Shown one piece after another: positions 26,595 to 35,247 of a stretch of 49,668 bases of DNA (its first letter is position 1; each line of letters begins with the position of its first letter). The stretch lies in NCBI GenBank assembly GCA_017399165.1, contig JAFQEF010000133.1, forward strand, positions 1 to 49,668, read 5' to 3'. A program made the position numbers and the translations under genes. The notes below the pieces were generated by a model, which searched no databases, was not told where the DNA came from, and saw only the letters and a program-made list of their open reading frames with translations. Origin of the DNA: Akkermansia sp. GTDB lineage: Bacteria; Verrucomicrobiota; Verrucomicrobiia; Verrucomicrobiales; Akkermansiaceae.

Positions 26595-29500
26595 TCAGAT
26601 ATCCCAAGCATCGAGCCACTTGAAGGAAACGATGCGGAACTTGCGACCCAGCATCTGGTTGGTGGCGGTGAGCTTGTTCTTGGCAGGGGAGCCATCCGGC
26701 TCGTAGTCACAGTCGGCCGGCTCATTGGTGGGGTCCACATACTCAATGGTACGCTGCACAATAGCCTCACACCAAGCTTGAGCAAGCACGCCGCCGTCCT
26801 CATTACGCACACAGCCATAGGAGCGCACGGTGAAAGTGTCGTCTCTCACGGTCAGGATGTTGCCTAAGGAGAGCAAGATATCACTTTGAATCAGATATCC
26901 CGGAGCAGCGGTGTAAATGGAGCCCTCCTCCGCATCGGGGAACTTGTAGAAGTCTCCGCCGCTTTGCGGGTTGGTAGTTTCATCATCAAAGCCGTCATTA
27001 AGGGAGGCGTTGTCGATGGCAGCCTGCAAAGCACCCTTCAGGGCATGCTCTTTGTTCTTGCTGTCCAAGCGGCGGTTGATGAAGTCGGACATATTCAGGA
27101 AGGGGCCACGCTGCTTCACCTGCTCTACCATAGCCTCTGCCAGTTGGCGGATTTGGGAGGCATCGAGCTCACGGATATCGCCCCAAGCGGCCAAGCCACC
27201 GCTGCCACCACCACGAACATCGTTGGAGCCCATCATCATGCTGTAACCGCCGTTCGGGTCAATGGACTTATTGGAGGTGGACACCATGAAACGGGGGAAC
27301 ATGACGGTATCAGTATTATCCTCTGAGCTACCCTCTACGAGAGAGAGCTTACCGGAGGCATTGGTCACAAGCTGGCGGCGTGCCATCCCCTGCAAAGCTG
27401 CGGCCCATGCATCCACAGAGGTGGAGTTGACATTGAAGCCACCATCTATCATGAGGTACTGGGCAATGTACTTCCAGCCGTCCTTCTTCATGATCTTGCT
27501 GATGATATCCTCATTGTTATAGGGCTCACCGGTGCGCACGTAGCGAGATACCGGCAAGTGGGTGCGGGCTGCACTCTTGGAGTCGCCACGCTTGGCAGAG
27601 AAGAAATCGTTTGCCACCTTCTGAGCCTCCTTATCCGGCATGTCGGAGATAGAGGAGCAGAACCAGCGATCCCACATGGCATCATTAATAAGCAGGCCAT
27701 GGTCATAGAAATCACTGAACACTTGGCCGTTGCCACCGGTGCCGGTGGGGATATTCGTTTTGTGGAAGGCGTACACACCATCGGCAGGCAAGCAGGGGTC
27801 TGCAAAAGCATTGCCGATACCCACACCGGGCACACCGCTTTGGTAGAGCATACGGCGCAGGGCAGGCAGAGACCCACCGCTAGAGGCAGCATACCAACCG
27901 GGCTGCAAACGCATACCGGAGAACCCGGCCAGGGAGAACGGAGGATGCACGGGCAGCTCCAACACGGAGGCAAAGGAAACCTGCTCACCACCGGAGTTAA
28001 TACCCAGCACACCGTTGCGGCCAATGCTGTCCATGGGGCAAGCATTCATACCGGCACCAACATCAAGCACGGCGAGTTGGTAGGGGTGATACTGGCGCTG
28101 CTGATTATCGGGCTTAATAATCATGCCACCCCAGAATGCCGGGCTGGAGTGCTGCCAGGATTTGGTGCGGAAATCCTCACCCTCAAACACGCGAGCATCC
28201 AAATTAAGGTTAGCAGACTTGGGGGCAACACCTACAGCCGCAATGAAGTAAGGTACGGCACTGTCACGCTGGGAGCCATCAGCTCGCCACACGGCATCGT
28301 TGCGATTCTCATCACAAATAACGGTCTCGTCCTCCCCCATAATAGTGGGATCATACCAGCCCATCAGGAATCGCTGGGGGCTATGCCCTCGTTTACCGAC
28401 GGCGGTATCCATGCTGCTATCCTGATAACGCCCGGCAAAACCGTTCATCACTGAGATAGCCTCTACCACCTGCGGGGCAAACCACACGCCGTCCGTTGTA
28501 TAGGCACCGCCGGATGCATTGATGCCGAGTCTCAAGCGCAGTTTAAAGAGCCCGGCCTCCATATTAGTGGCAGATGCCACACCGGCAGCCGTACTTTGCA
28601 AGCCGGCGCCCATGGTATAGAAACGGGCATTATAACCGGCCACTGCACTGGGATTATACCCAAGTACCAAGGGGTTATCAAAAGCACCATTTCTGTTGGA
28701 GCGAGATGTACCGTGAGAGAAGAAGAGGATTTCACCCGGAGCAAACTCGATATCCTGCTTACCGCTATTAACACTGTTCAGGAAGTAGTTACCGTAGTCC
28801 ATACCGAACCCGGTATCCGAGGTAGTTTGGTGCATGGCATAGGTTTGCCAAGTGTAATTCCACGTTCCGGATTGAGACACGGCATAGGTTTGCAACCAAA
28901 TAGTCTTGTAGGGAATGGACTGCGCCCAGAGCTGCTCACCGCGAATCTTCATGGGCACATTGTAGGGGTTCCACCACAAGAACATGGGGGAGAAACACAT
29001 ACCCAAACGATGCACCTGCATTTTATCAGCCGTTTGCACAAGGGAGCCATCATTGTTCTTATGGTCTTCCTCCACAAGGCCGAAAGTACACATATAAGAG
29101 AGCAACACCGGCGTGCGCGAATAACCGGCGGCCTCATCTCCGTTGTGCATCAGTGAGCGGGCATCATAAATGGAGCACCCACCACCGGGGGAGTACTCCT
29201 CCAAGTTTTGCGGGGTACGGTTATCGCCTTGGTTAGGAATAGCTACACCACTTATGCGGGTGTAGGCGTTATCTGTGTCTCCCAACAAACGGGCGGTCAC
29301 ATTCTTGGCATCTTTTGCGCTGCCATCCGGCCAGCAGTTGTAGTAGGCAAACAAGTTCTGCCAAGAGCCAATGGGCAGGTTTTTCTCTGAGCCGGCAGCC
29401 AAGTCGCCATCATACTCCACCAAGGGGCAGTCGCGTCTTTCATCTGCCCGGAACTCGCGCTCTGCTTCAAAATTGCCCTCTTTACCGAGCAAGAGGCAGA

Positions 29501-30404
29501 GGTCTTGCTTGAGACCACCGCTACGCACGTTGACGGGCAAGGAATAAGAGCTTGTCGTTACGTCAAAGAAATAGGGCATGCCAAACTGCGTTACACCATC
29601 CACATGAGCCAAGCTGCGCATGGTGAGCAGTTTCTCGGGCTCTTCAATATCCCCGGCATTAAAGGAGCCGTCTTTGAAAATGGGAGCAGGCGTGTTCCAG
29701 GTTGCACGCAATACCTCCTTGGGGGAGGAGCCGATTTTGGGGTCTTTAATGGTTACTTTTGACTTCTGGTTTTCACCACCTACCCACCAGGCATAGCAAG
29801 CTTTGTTGCGGCCAACGGAGGGGGTGTAAACCAAGTCTGCAAACACGCAGTTTTCATCTCTTGTACCGGCGGTGCCCAAGGTGCCCTCACCTACCATGCA
29901 CACGCGCTTACCGGGTTGAGAGGTACCCAAACGGGCAACATTGTCAAACTTTTTAAGCTCTGAGGGTTGGCGAGAGGAGATAAGCCACTGGCGGAACATG
30001 GAGGGACGCCCGGTTTGGTACGTCTCCTTTATTTTGGAGCCCTTGTGCTCCCCGTATTTGGCGGCGCCATAGATGGGGCCGGTCCAGCTATCCCACACAC
30101 CCAGGATATATTGAGAGCCACGTTTATCTGAAATGCCGGAGTTAGCGGTAACACGGCAATCCGGCCCGAGAGCCACCTGCAACTCACCCAAGGCGGCATC
30201 CAACCCCACCAAGGCTTGCTGGCGGGCCTGAGCTTGCAGAATCGTTTGGGCAGAGATTCGGCTCTGCGAAGAGGCTGTGGCCATAATACCCACGGCAAGA
30301 AGCGCTAACAACATCATCAGCGTCAAAGAAGCAATCAAGGCAAATCCATGCTTCTTTCTCTTGACTAATTTCTTAGGCAAAGGTTTAAAATTTCTGAGCT
30401 TCAT
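26595..30404 (-). CDS. Very large prepilin-like protein, resembles Verru_Chthon cassette protein A
   Basis: A 1269-residue protein. The N-terminus is basic (MKLRNFKPLPKKLVKRKKHG), followed by a single hydrophobic helix FALIASLTLMMLLALLAVGI. This is the layout of type IV pilin-like or pseudopilin N-termini, with possible cleavage between Gly and Phe. The remaining 1200 residues form a large extracytoplasmic region rich in Trp, Tyr, Gly and Asn (e.g. PMKIRGEQLWAQSIPYKTIW). Size and layout fit the Verru_Chthon cassette A family of Verrucomicrobiota. I assign this from memory of the family, not from a search. Cassette partners B, C and D are not next to it. The start is ATG 30404; a longer frame extends into the promoter. 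It is flanked by its own promoter and terminator, so it is monocistronic. Confidence 0.7.
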   Translation of the reverse strand: MKLRNFKPLPKKLVKRKKHGFALIASLTLMMLLALLAVGIMATASSQSRISAQTILQAQARQQALVGLDAALGELQVALGPDCRVTANSGISDKRGSQYILGVWDSWTGPIYGAAKYGEHKGSKIKETYQTGRPSMFRQWLISSRQPSELKKFDNVARLGTSQPGKRVCMVGEGTLGTAGTRDENCVFADLVYTPSVGRNKACYAWWVGGENQKSKVTIKDPKIGSSPKEVLRATWNTPAPIFKDGSFNAGDIEEPEKLLTMRSLAHVDGVTQFGMPYFFDVTTSSYSLPVNVRSGGLKQDLCLLLGKEGNFEAEREFRADERRDCPLVEYDGDLAAGSEKNLPIGSWQNLFAYYNCWPDGSAKDAKNVTARLLGDTDNAYTRISGVAIPNQGDNRTPQNLEEYSPGGGCSIYDARSLMHNGDEAAGYSRTPVLLSYMCTFGLVEEDHKNNDGSLVQTADKMQVHRLGMCFSPMFLWWNPYNVPMKIRGEQLWAQSIPYKTIWLQTYAVSQSGTWNYTWQTYAMHQTTSDTGFGMDYGNYFLNSVNSGKQDIEFAPGEILFFSHGTSRSNRNGAFDNPLVLGYNPSAVAGYNARFYTMGAGLQSTAAGVASATNMEAGLFKLRLRLGINASGGAYTTDGVWFAPQVVEAISVMNGFAGRYQDSSMDTAVGKRGHSPQRFLMGWYDPTIMGEDETVICDENRNDAVWRADGSQRDSAVPYFIAAVGVAPKSANLNLDARVFEGEDFRTKSWQHSSPAFWGGMIIKPDNQQRQYHPYQLAVLDVGAGMNACPMDSIGRNGVLGINSGGEQVSFASVLELPVHPPFSLAGFSGMRLQPGWYAASSGGSLPALRRMLYQSGVPGVGIGNAFADPCLPADGVYAFHKTNIPTGTGGNGQVFSDFYDHGLLINDAMWDRWFCSSISDMPDKEAQKVANDFFSAKRGDSKSAARTHLPVSRYVRTGEPYNNEDIISKIMKKDGWKYIAQYLMIDGGFNVNSTSVDAWAAALQGMARRQLVTNASGKLSLVEGSSEDNTDTVMFPRFMVSTSNKSIDPNGGYSMMMGSNDVRGGGSGGLAAWGDIRELDASQIRQLAEAMVEQVKQRGPFLNMSDFINRRLDSKNKEHALKGALQAAIDNASLNDGFDDETTNPQSGGDFYKFPDAEEGSIYTAAPGYLIQSDILLSLGNILTVRDDTFTVRSYGCVRNEDGGVLAQAWCEAIVQRTIEYVDPTNEPADCDYEPDGSPAKNKLTATNQMLGRKFRIVSFKWLDAWDI

Positions 30405-30428
30405 AAATAAAAATGCAAGTACCATATC

Positions 30429-30456
30429 AGTATACAGCAATCCCCCCCCACGTCAA
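30429..30456 (-). promoter_or_regulatory. Promoter with G8 tract in the spacer, TTGACG-N16-TATACT
   Basis: On the minus strand, -35 TTGACG (30456-30451) and -10 TATACT (30434-30429) are separated by 16 bp that include eight consecutive Gs. One extra G would give the optimal 17-bp spacing and one fewer would give 15. It drives the prepilin-like gene, with a leader of about 18 nt. Confidence 0.65.
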
Positions 30457-30457
30457 G

Positions 30458-30490
30458 AAAAAAGCGCATTCTCCCCACGGAAAATGCGCT
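30458..30490 (-). terminator. Terminator of the amino-acid ABC operon
   Basis: On the minus strand, AGCGCATT (30490-30483) pairs with AATGCGCT (30470-30463), loop of 12, then TTTTTT. The T-run directly abuts the -35 box of the next promoter. Confidence 0.85.
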
Positions 30491-30526
30491 GAAAAGTGAG
30501 CAGATTGATGCCGATAGCAAAATATA

Positions 30527-31267
30527 TCAGGAAATGTGGCGAACAAAGAGGAATTCTTTGATGCGCGCATTGGCAGAGGCTCGCAGCTCCGCCGGGGTAT
30601 CATCCTCCAGCACGCGCCCGTGTTCCAGGAAGATGATACGGTCCGCCAGTTCACAAGCAAACCCCACATCGTGAGAGACCACAATCATCGTCATACCATC
30701 CTGCGCAAGGTCTTTCATGAGGGCTTGCACCTCCCCCACCATCTCGGGGTCCAGGGCAGAGGTAGGCTCATCAAAGAGGAGCACCTCGGGCTCCATCGCC
30801 AAAGCACGCACAATAGCCACGCGTTGTTTTTGCCCGCCGGATAACTGCATGGGGTATGCCTCCGCCTTATCTGCCAGGCCGATACGCTCCAGCAATTGCA
30901 GGGCACGCTCTTGCGCTTGAGGCAAGGTCAACAGGCCGGCTTTAACCGGGGCCAAGGTGATATTTTGCACGATATTGAGGTGGGGGAACAAATTAAAGTG
31001 CTGAAACACCATCCCCACACGAGAGCGGTATGCGTTGAGAGCTTTTTCCGTGCGTGGCACTGCTTGGCCGTGGAACAGCACCTGCCCGGCATCCGGCTGC
31101 TCCAAAAAGTTCATACAACGCAGCACGGTACTTTTACCGGCACCGGAGGGGCCCACCAAAAAGACAACTTCACCGGGTTTCACCGCCAAAGACACGCCGT
31201 CTATCACGCGCACCCCGGCAAATTCCTTCACCAAATCCTGCAATTCTAAAATCGGGTTATCGTTCAT
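30527..31267 (-). CDS. Polar amino-acid ABC transporter ATP-binding protein
   Basis: A 246-residue ABC ATPase of the GlnQ/HisP class. Walker A is GPSGAGKST (39-47), the Q-loop is VFQHFNLFPHLN, the signature is LSGGQKQRVAIVRALAMEP, Walker B is VLLFDEPTSALDPEM, and the H-loop His is in VSHDVGFA. It energises the fused binding protein-permease encoded just upstream; the two genes overlap by 11 bases. The substrate is likely a polar amino acid by family, but the residue type cannot be assigned. Confidence 0.93.
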   Translation of the reverse strand: MNDNPILELQDLVKEFAGVRVIDGVSLAVKPGEVVFLVGPSGAGKSTVLRCMNFLEQPDAGQVLFHGQAVPRTEKALNAYRSRVGMVFQHFNLFPHLNIVQNITLAPVKAGLLTLPQAQERALQLLERIGLADKAEAYPMQLSGGQKQRVAIVRALAMEPEVLLFDEPTSALDPEMVGEVQALMKDLAQDGMTMIVVSHDVGFACELADRIIFLEHGRVLEDDTPAELRASANARIKEFLFVRHIS

Positions 31268-32711
31268 TTTTTTGCAAGTATTTTTCGAGTTTCTTCAATA
31301 AATGGCTGAGCACCACTACCATGGACAAATAAATGAGCGCTACGGCCAGCAACGGCAAGAAGGCATCATACGTTTGGCTCAGGATGATGTCTCCCCCCTT
31401 AGTCAAATCCTGCAAGGCGATGTAACCGCAAATACTGGTTTCTTTCAGCAGCACAATAAACTCATTACCCAAAGCCGGCAACACGTTTTTGAATGCCTGC
31501 GGCAAGATGATACTGCGCATGGTGTAGCCATAGCCCAGCCCCAAACTACGCCCGGCCTCCATCTGCCCCTTATCAACAGACATTATGCCGGAGCGTATAA
31601 TCTCTGCCACATACGCCGCAGAGTTAAGCCCGAATGCCACAATAGCCACCAACACCTTATTGACCTCCACCGAGCCGAAAATCACAAAATAAATGATGAG
31701 CAACTGCACCACCACGGGCGTGCCTCTTATCACGGTAAGGTACAAACGGCACAAAGCATCCAATAACTTAAGGCGGCCCGTTTGATCTGCCGTGCTGCGT
31801 ATCATGCCGATCATTCCGCCCAACAGAATACCGATAAGAGCTGCAGCGGCAGATATCTCCACCGTAACCAGCAAGCCGTTGGCCAGATACTTCCAGCGGT
31901 CATTTTTGATAAAATTGGTATGGAATGAAGCCCACATCCCCTGCTCTGCCGCAGGGGTAGCAGCAGCCGTTGACGGAGAATCCGCATGCATGCGGGCAAT
32001 GCGGGCGAGTGTGCCGTCCTGCTCCATCTCCTCAAGTGTTTTATTGAGCATAGCCAGCAGCTCGGGGCGGTTTTTATTAACGGCTATGGCGTATTCCTCT
32101 TCCGTAAGCGGGGTGGGCAAAATTCTGAGCGCGGCATTGCGCGCCACGTGCTTTTCTGCCGGCAGATTATCCAAAACAACGGCATCCACCTTACCCGCCA
32201 CCAACGCCGCCACGGCCAAAGCCCCGTTGGCAAAGCGCTCCGGCTCGCCCATGTTTTCCGCCACATACAAATCCCCCGTCGTGCCGGACTGCACCCCTAT
32301 GCGCATGCCGGGTAACAGGGCGGCCTCCGTAATTGAGGAATCTGCCGGCACAATAATTACCTGTTGCGCGCGGGCGTAGGGGCGTGTAAAGTTCACCTGC
32401 TTCTCGCGGTCCGCAGACACCGTGATACCGGCAGCGGCAATATCCACCTTACCGGCTTGCACAGCGGCAATGACGGATTCAAACTTCATGTTCTCCACCC
32501 GTGCCCCCATGCCGTTGCGGCGGGCAAGCTCTGCCACCACATCTACATCCACCCCCACTATTTCCTCACCCTTAAAATACTCGTAGGGCGGAAAAGTGGC
32601 ATCCGTAGCCATCACCAGCTCGGGCTCTCGCTCTTCTTTACAACCGCTCAAACAAAACAGCAGCGGCAGCAACACCAGCAATATGATACCCCATTTATTC
32701 TGCATTCGCAT
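31257..32711 (-). CDS. Fused substrate-binding lipoprotein and permease of a polar amino-acid ABC transporter
   Basis: A 484-residue two-domain protein. It has a lipoprotein signal (LLPLLFCLSGC) and a SBP_bac_3-type binding domain at about residues 30-255 (MATDATFPPYEYFKGEEIVGVDVDV, then DIAAAGITVSADREKQVNFTRPY). The C-terminal permease domain, from about 275 to 480, has the EAA-like loop EAGRSLGLGYGYTMRSIILPQAFKNVLP. Such fusions are known in Firmicutes and other phyla and keep the binding domain tethered to the channel. ATG 32711 is chosen because a promoter -10 ends exactly 6 nt before it; ATG 32705 is the alternative. Confidence 0.93.
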   Translation of the reverse strand: MRMQNKWGIILLVLLPLLFCLSGCKEEREPELVMATDATFPPYEYFKGEEIVGVDVDVVAELARRNGMGARVENMKFESVIAAVQAGKVDIAAAGITVSADREKQVNFTRPYARAQQVIIVPADSSITEAALLPGMRIGVQSGTTGDLYVAENMGEPERFANGALAVAALVAGKVDAVVLDNLPAEKHVARNAALRILPTPLTEEEYAIAVNKNRPELLAMLNKTLEEMEQDGTLARIARMHADSPSTAAATPAAEQGMWASFHTNFIKNDRWKYLANGLLVTVEISAAAALIGILLGGMIGMIRSTADQTGRLKLLDALCRLYLTVIRGTPVVVQLLIIYFVIFGSVEVNKVLVAIVAFGLNSAAYVAEIIRSGIMSVDKGQMEAGRSLGLGYGYTMRSIILPQAFKNVLPALGNEFIVLLKETSICGYIALQDLTKGGDIILSQTYDAFLPLLAVALIYLSMVVVLSHLLKKLEKYLQKNER

Positions 32712-32717
32712 GCCCCG

Positions 32718-32746
32718 AGTTTAGCACATGCGCCCTCACTTTTCAA
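32718..32746 (-). promoter_or_regulatory. Leaderless-type promoter, TTGAAA-N17-TAAACT
   Basis: On the minus strand, -35 (32746-32741) and -10 (32723-32718) with 17-bp spacing and 6 nt to ATG 32711. The predicted start site is the A of the start codon. Confidence 0.65.
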
Positions 32747-32840
32747 GACCGGATGGTGCCTCAAAAGCCCTTTATTCCTAAAAACCCTAACAACCGCCTC
32801 CCCTGTGCGCAGATGCATTACAACGCGCATTTTTTCGTTC

Positions 32841-32892
32841 CTGCTCCATTTTGAAGCAGGTTTCTTGTGTTTTCTGCTAAAAATTGCAGCAG
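32841..32892 (+). repeat. Direct repeat flanking the ATPase gene, left copy
   Basis: A 52-bp repeat whose first 23 bases (32841-32863) are identical to 34293-34315. The next 28 or so are similar (TTTTCTGC, then a short loop, then CAGCAG). It contains two small hairpins, CTGCT/AGCAG and CTGC/GCAG. It sits 50 nt upstream of the -10 box of the ATPase gene. Confidence 0.8.
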
Positions 32893-32907
32893 GTTATAAA
32901 ATTTCTT

Positions 32908-32936
32908 TTGCAATTTCAGAACAATTAATATAAAAT
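32908..32936 (+). promoter_or_regulatory. Leaderless-type promoter, TTGCAA-N17-TAAAAT
   Basis: -35 at 32908-32913 and -10 at 32931-32936, 17-bp spacing, with 6 nt (ACGCCC) between the -10 and ATG 32943. There is no Shine-Dalgarno. Confidence 0.6.
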
Positions 32937-32942
32937 ACGCCC

Positions 32943-34271
32943 ATGATGAACGAATCGCAACAAATCCTGCAAGGGGTTATACAAGACGCCATGCAAATCC
33001 TCCCCGAGACAGCCTCCCCGAGAGATTTACAGCCGGAGGTACTTCCCCGCAAAGTCAGCATCTGCATGGGGGTACGGCGTTGTGGCAAAAGCACCTTGCT
33101 GGAGGGGTATTTGTGTGAATTGATGAAAAAGGGGGTTCCAAGAGAAAACATCTTATGGCTCAATTTTATGGATGACCGTTTATCCGTTTTAATGAACGGA
33201 AATTGGAACAATTTATATGAGGCCTATTACGGTTTGTACCCGGAGAAAAGGCGGCAGGAAAAGGTATACATCATCTTTGATGAAATGCAGGGCTACCCGC
33301 AATGGGAGCTTTTCATTGAGAGAATGCGCAGAGAAGACAACTGCGATATATTCCTCACCGGCTCCTCTTCAAAACTATTATCAAAAGAAATCGGCACAAG
33401 CTTGCGTGGTCGCACGTTGTCGTGGGAGCTTTTTCCGTTTTCCTTCGGAGAAACCTTAGTACGCAAGGGAATTGAGCGCACGCCGACAGGCGACACAACA
33501 CACCGTTTAATGGTAGAAAAAACTTGGAGAGAATACGTTGAACAAGGCGGGTTCCCGGAGGTCTTCGGTCTATCCCCTCAAACCCGGTTAAGACTACATC
33601 AAGAATACTTCTCTTCCATTTTATACCACGATGTCGTAGAGCGAAACCAAGTAAAACAGCCTCTGTTATTAAGGCAAGTAGCCAAAAGAGCACTTGCCCA
33701 AACAGGCTCGCTGTTTTCTGCCAGCAAAACGGCCAAAGACTTCGCCTCGATGGGCTTCAGGATAGGTCGCGACGAAATAAGTGAGTATATGCAATGGCTG
33801 GAAGATGCCTACTTTATCATCGCGGTTCCCCCGGGTTCCCCGTCCATGGGAATACAACAACGCCGCATGAAAAAAATATACTGCGTTGATCATGCTCTGG
33901 CTCAGTCATTGGGTGCCAGAATAACCCCGAATCGCGGTCAATTACTTGAAAACATGGTATGTGTTCAGTTACGGCGCCACTGTCAAACACTTTATTACTA
34001 CAATACTCGGCAGGGTTATGAAGTGGACTTCCTGGCCATATTACCGGATAACAGCCTTATGCCGGTTCAAGTATGCGACAATACGGCAGACTCTACCACC
34101 CGTAACAGAGAGATTAGAGCACTCACTGCCACTATGGCAGAGATTGAAGTTTGCCGAGCCTGGATTATTACAGCAAACCATAAAGAAACTATTACCACGC
34201 CACAGGGCACCATCTTCTGCATTCCGGCACCGGAGTTCCTCATGGCAAAAGAATTACCGCAAGGTCAGTAA
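32943..34271 (+). CDS. AAA family ATPase with DUF4143 domain
   Basis: A 442-residue protein of the widespread AAA_14/DUF4143 group. Walker A is GVRRCGKST (43-51). Walker B is VYIIFDEMQGYPQWE near residue 105, and a sensor-like strand FLTGSSSKLLSKEIGTSLRGRT follows. The C-terminal DUF4143 half contains GYEVDFLAILPDNSLMPVQVC, which resembles a restriction-endonuclease-fold D-x-n-E/Q-V core. Members occur in variable copy number, are often patchily distributed, and have no agreed function. This copy is a single-gene unit bracketed by 50-bp direct repeats, suggesting it moves or moved as a cassette. GC content is lower than its neighbours. Confidence 0.9.
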   Translation: MMNESQQILQGVIQDAMQILPETASPRDLQPEVLPRKVSICMGVRRCGKSTLLEGYLCELMKKGVPRENILWLNFMDDRLSVLMNGNWNNLYEAYYGLYPEKRRQEKVYIIFDEMQGYPQWELFIERMRREDNCDIFLTGSSSKLLSKEIGTSLRGRTLSWELFPFSFGETLVRKGIERTPTGDTTHRLMVEKTWREYVEQGGFPEVFGLSPQTRLRLHQEYFSSILYHDVVERNQVKQPLLLRQVAKRALAQTGSLFSASKTAKDFASMGFRIGRDEISEYMQWLEDAYFIIAVPPGSPSMGIQQRRMKKIYCVDHALAQSLGARITPNRGQLLENMVCVQLRRHCQTLYYYNTRQGYEVDFLAILPDNSLMPVQVCDNTADSTTRNREIRALTATMAEIEVCRAWIITANHKETITTPQGTIFCIPAPEFLMAKELPQGQ

Positions 34272-34292
34272 ACTGCCTTGCTTATTGCGTTT

Positions 34293-34350
34293 CTGCTCCA
34301 TTTTGAAGCAGGTTTTTACGTTTTCTGCCGTAAATCTCAGCAGAAAACGT
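34293..34350 (+). repeat. Direct repeat flanking the ATPase gene, right copy
   Basis: The right copy of the 50-bp repeat (34293-34343) starts 22 nt after the ATPase stop. Within it ACGTTTTCTGC (34318-34328) pairs perfectly with GCAGAAAACGT (34340-34350). An A-run rather than a T-run follows on the plus strand, so it is not a standard terminator in that direction. Confidence 0.8.
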
Positions 34351-34359
34351 AAAAAAAAC

Positions 34360-34650
34360 TCAAGAAAGCTTGCTGACGGCGGTGCGCACCAAATAGTCCA
34401 CCAAAGCAGGGGTGGCAACCAGCAAATCCTTGGCGGTTTGCGGCATCTCCAGCCCCAGCACCGCAGCGGCATTGATACCGGCGGGAGTCTTGAGGTTGGC
34501 CGCTACCAAGCCTTGAATGGCGTTAACAGCCGCCTTGTCCTCCAGCAATGTTTCCAATGCCTCGCTAAGCTCTGCCGGGCAACCGGCACGCAGGGCTCCC
34601 ACTACTTTATTGCGAATGGCAACAGCTGCCAAATTCTGTAATAATCCCAT
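34360..34650 (-). CDS. Small hypothetical helical protein
   Basis: A 96-residue, Ala/Leu/Val-rich, largely helical protein with no signal peptide or obvious motif (MGLLQNLAAVAIRNKVVGAL, then ALVDYLVRTAVSKLS). It starts 8 nt after the stop of the protease-inhibitor-like gene, so it is probably translated from the same mRNA. Function unknown. The stop lies just beyond the right direct repeat, so this gene marks one edge of the putative ATPase cassette. Confidence 0.7.
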   Translation of the reverse strand: MGLLQNLAAVAIRNKVVGALRAGCPAELSEALETLLEDKAAVNAIQGLVAANLKTPAGINAAAVLGLEMPQTAKDLLVATPALVDYLVRTAVSKLS

Positions 34651-34658
34651 ATCTCTAT

Positions 34659-35021
34659 TTATTTTACGCTTACATTAATATGACAAGTATCTGCCGGGGC
34701 TTTCCCTTTTTCCCACGGGCGGGCGTACACAAGCTTCACCTCCCCCTGCCCTGCTTGCACCGCAGTAACGGTTACCACCGTTTCACACGGGGTGCCCACC
34801 ATACCTCGGGGGCTCTTGTTTTCCATCAGCTCCAATTCCACCTTCACGGCAGGCGTGGTCTCTGCCACGCTCCACATATACCCCGTGGTAGGATTACCGG
34901 GCAAGACAATTTCCACTTTCTGCCCCACAGTCAGCTCCATACGGTGAAAATCTGCCGCCACAGCCGGTGCTGCCAACACCGCCATGCCAACCAAGGCTGT
35001 CATGATGTTTTTGTTCAACAT
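34659..35021 (-). CDS. Exported chagasin-like (I42) cysteine protease inhibitor
   Basis: A 120-residue protein with a signal peptide (MLNKNIMTALVGMAVLAAPA, then VAA) and an immunoglobulin-like beta domain. Two of the three chagasin inhibitory-loop motifs are clear: NPTTGYMW (family NPTTGY) and RPW in VYARPWEKG. The third loop (family GxGG) may correspond to RGMVGTP but is degenerate. Chagasins block papain-type proteases, so periplasmic or surface self-protection against host or competitor proteases is a reasonable inference. ATG 35021 is supported by the signal peptide and by a promoter ending 6 nt before it. The longer frame would overrun that promoter. Confidence 0.82.
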   Translation of the reverse strand: MLNKNIMTALVGMAVLAAPAVAADFHRMELTVGQKVEIVLPGNPTTGYMWSVAETTPAVKVELELMENKSPRGMVGTPCETVVTVTAVQAGQGEVKLVYARPWEKGKAPADTCHINVSVK

Positions 35022-35027
35022 GGCCAA

Positions 35028-35056
35028 CTTATAGCAACTTATTGCCATAGAGTCAA
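35028..35056 (-). promoter_or_regulatory. Leaderless-type promoter, TTGACT-N17-TATAAG
   Basis: On the minus strand, -35 (35056-35051) and -10 (35033-35028), 17-bp spacing, 6 nt to ATG 35021. It has the same geometry as the promoters before 32711 and 32943. Confidence 0.65.
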
Positions 35057-35247
35057 GCAAAGTTTTTGAGGATGTATAGAAACCACTGTGTCAGAAAAAT
35101 CAAGGCTTTTATTCGGTAGAGCCCCCATCATCTTCTTCCATAGTCCGAAAAGGTGTATATCTTCGTATCGACTCCCAAAAAAAATAAAATTCATATACGG
35201 ATGATTTTTAATTTAAGTATAAGAAATGAAACTATATGGGCCATAAT

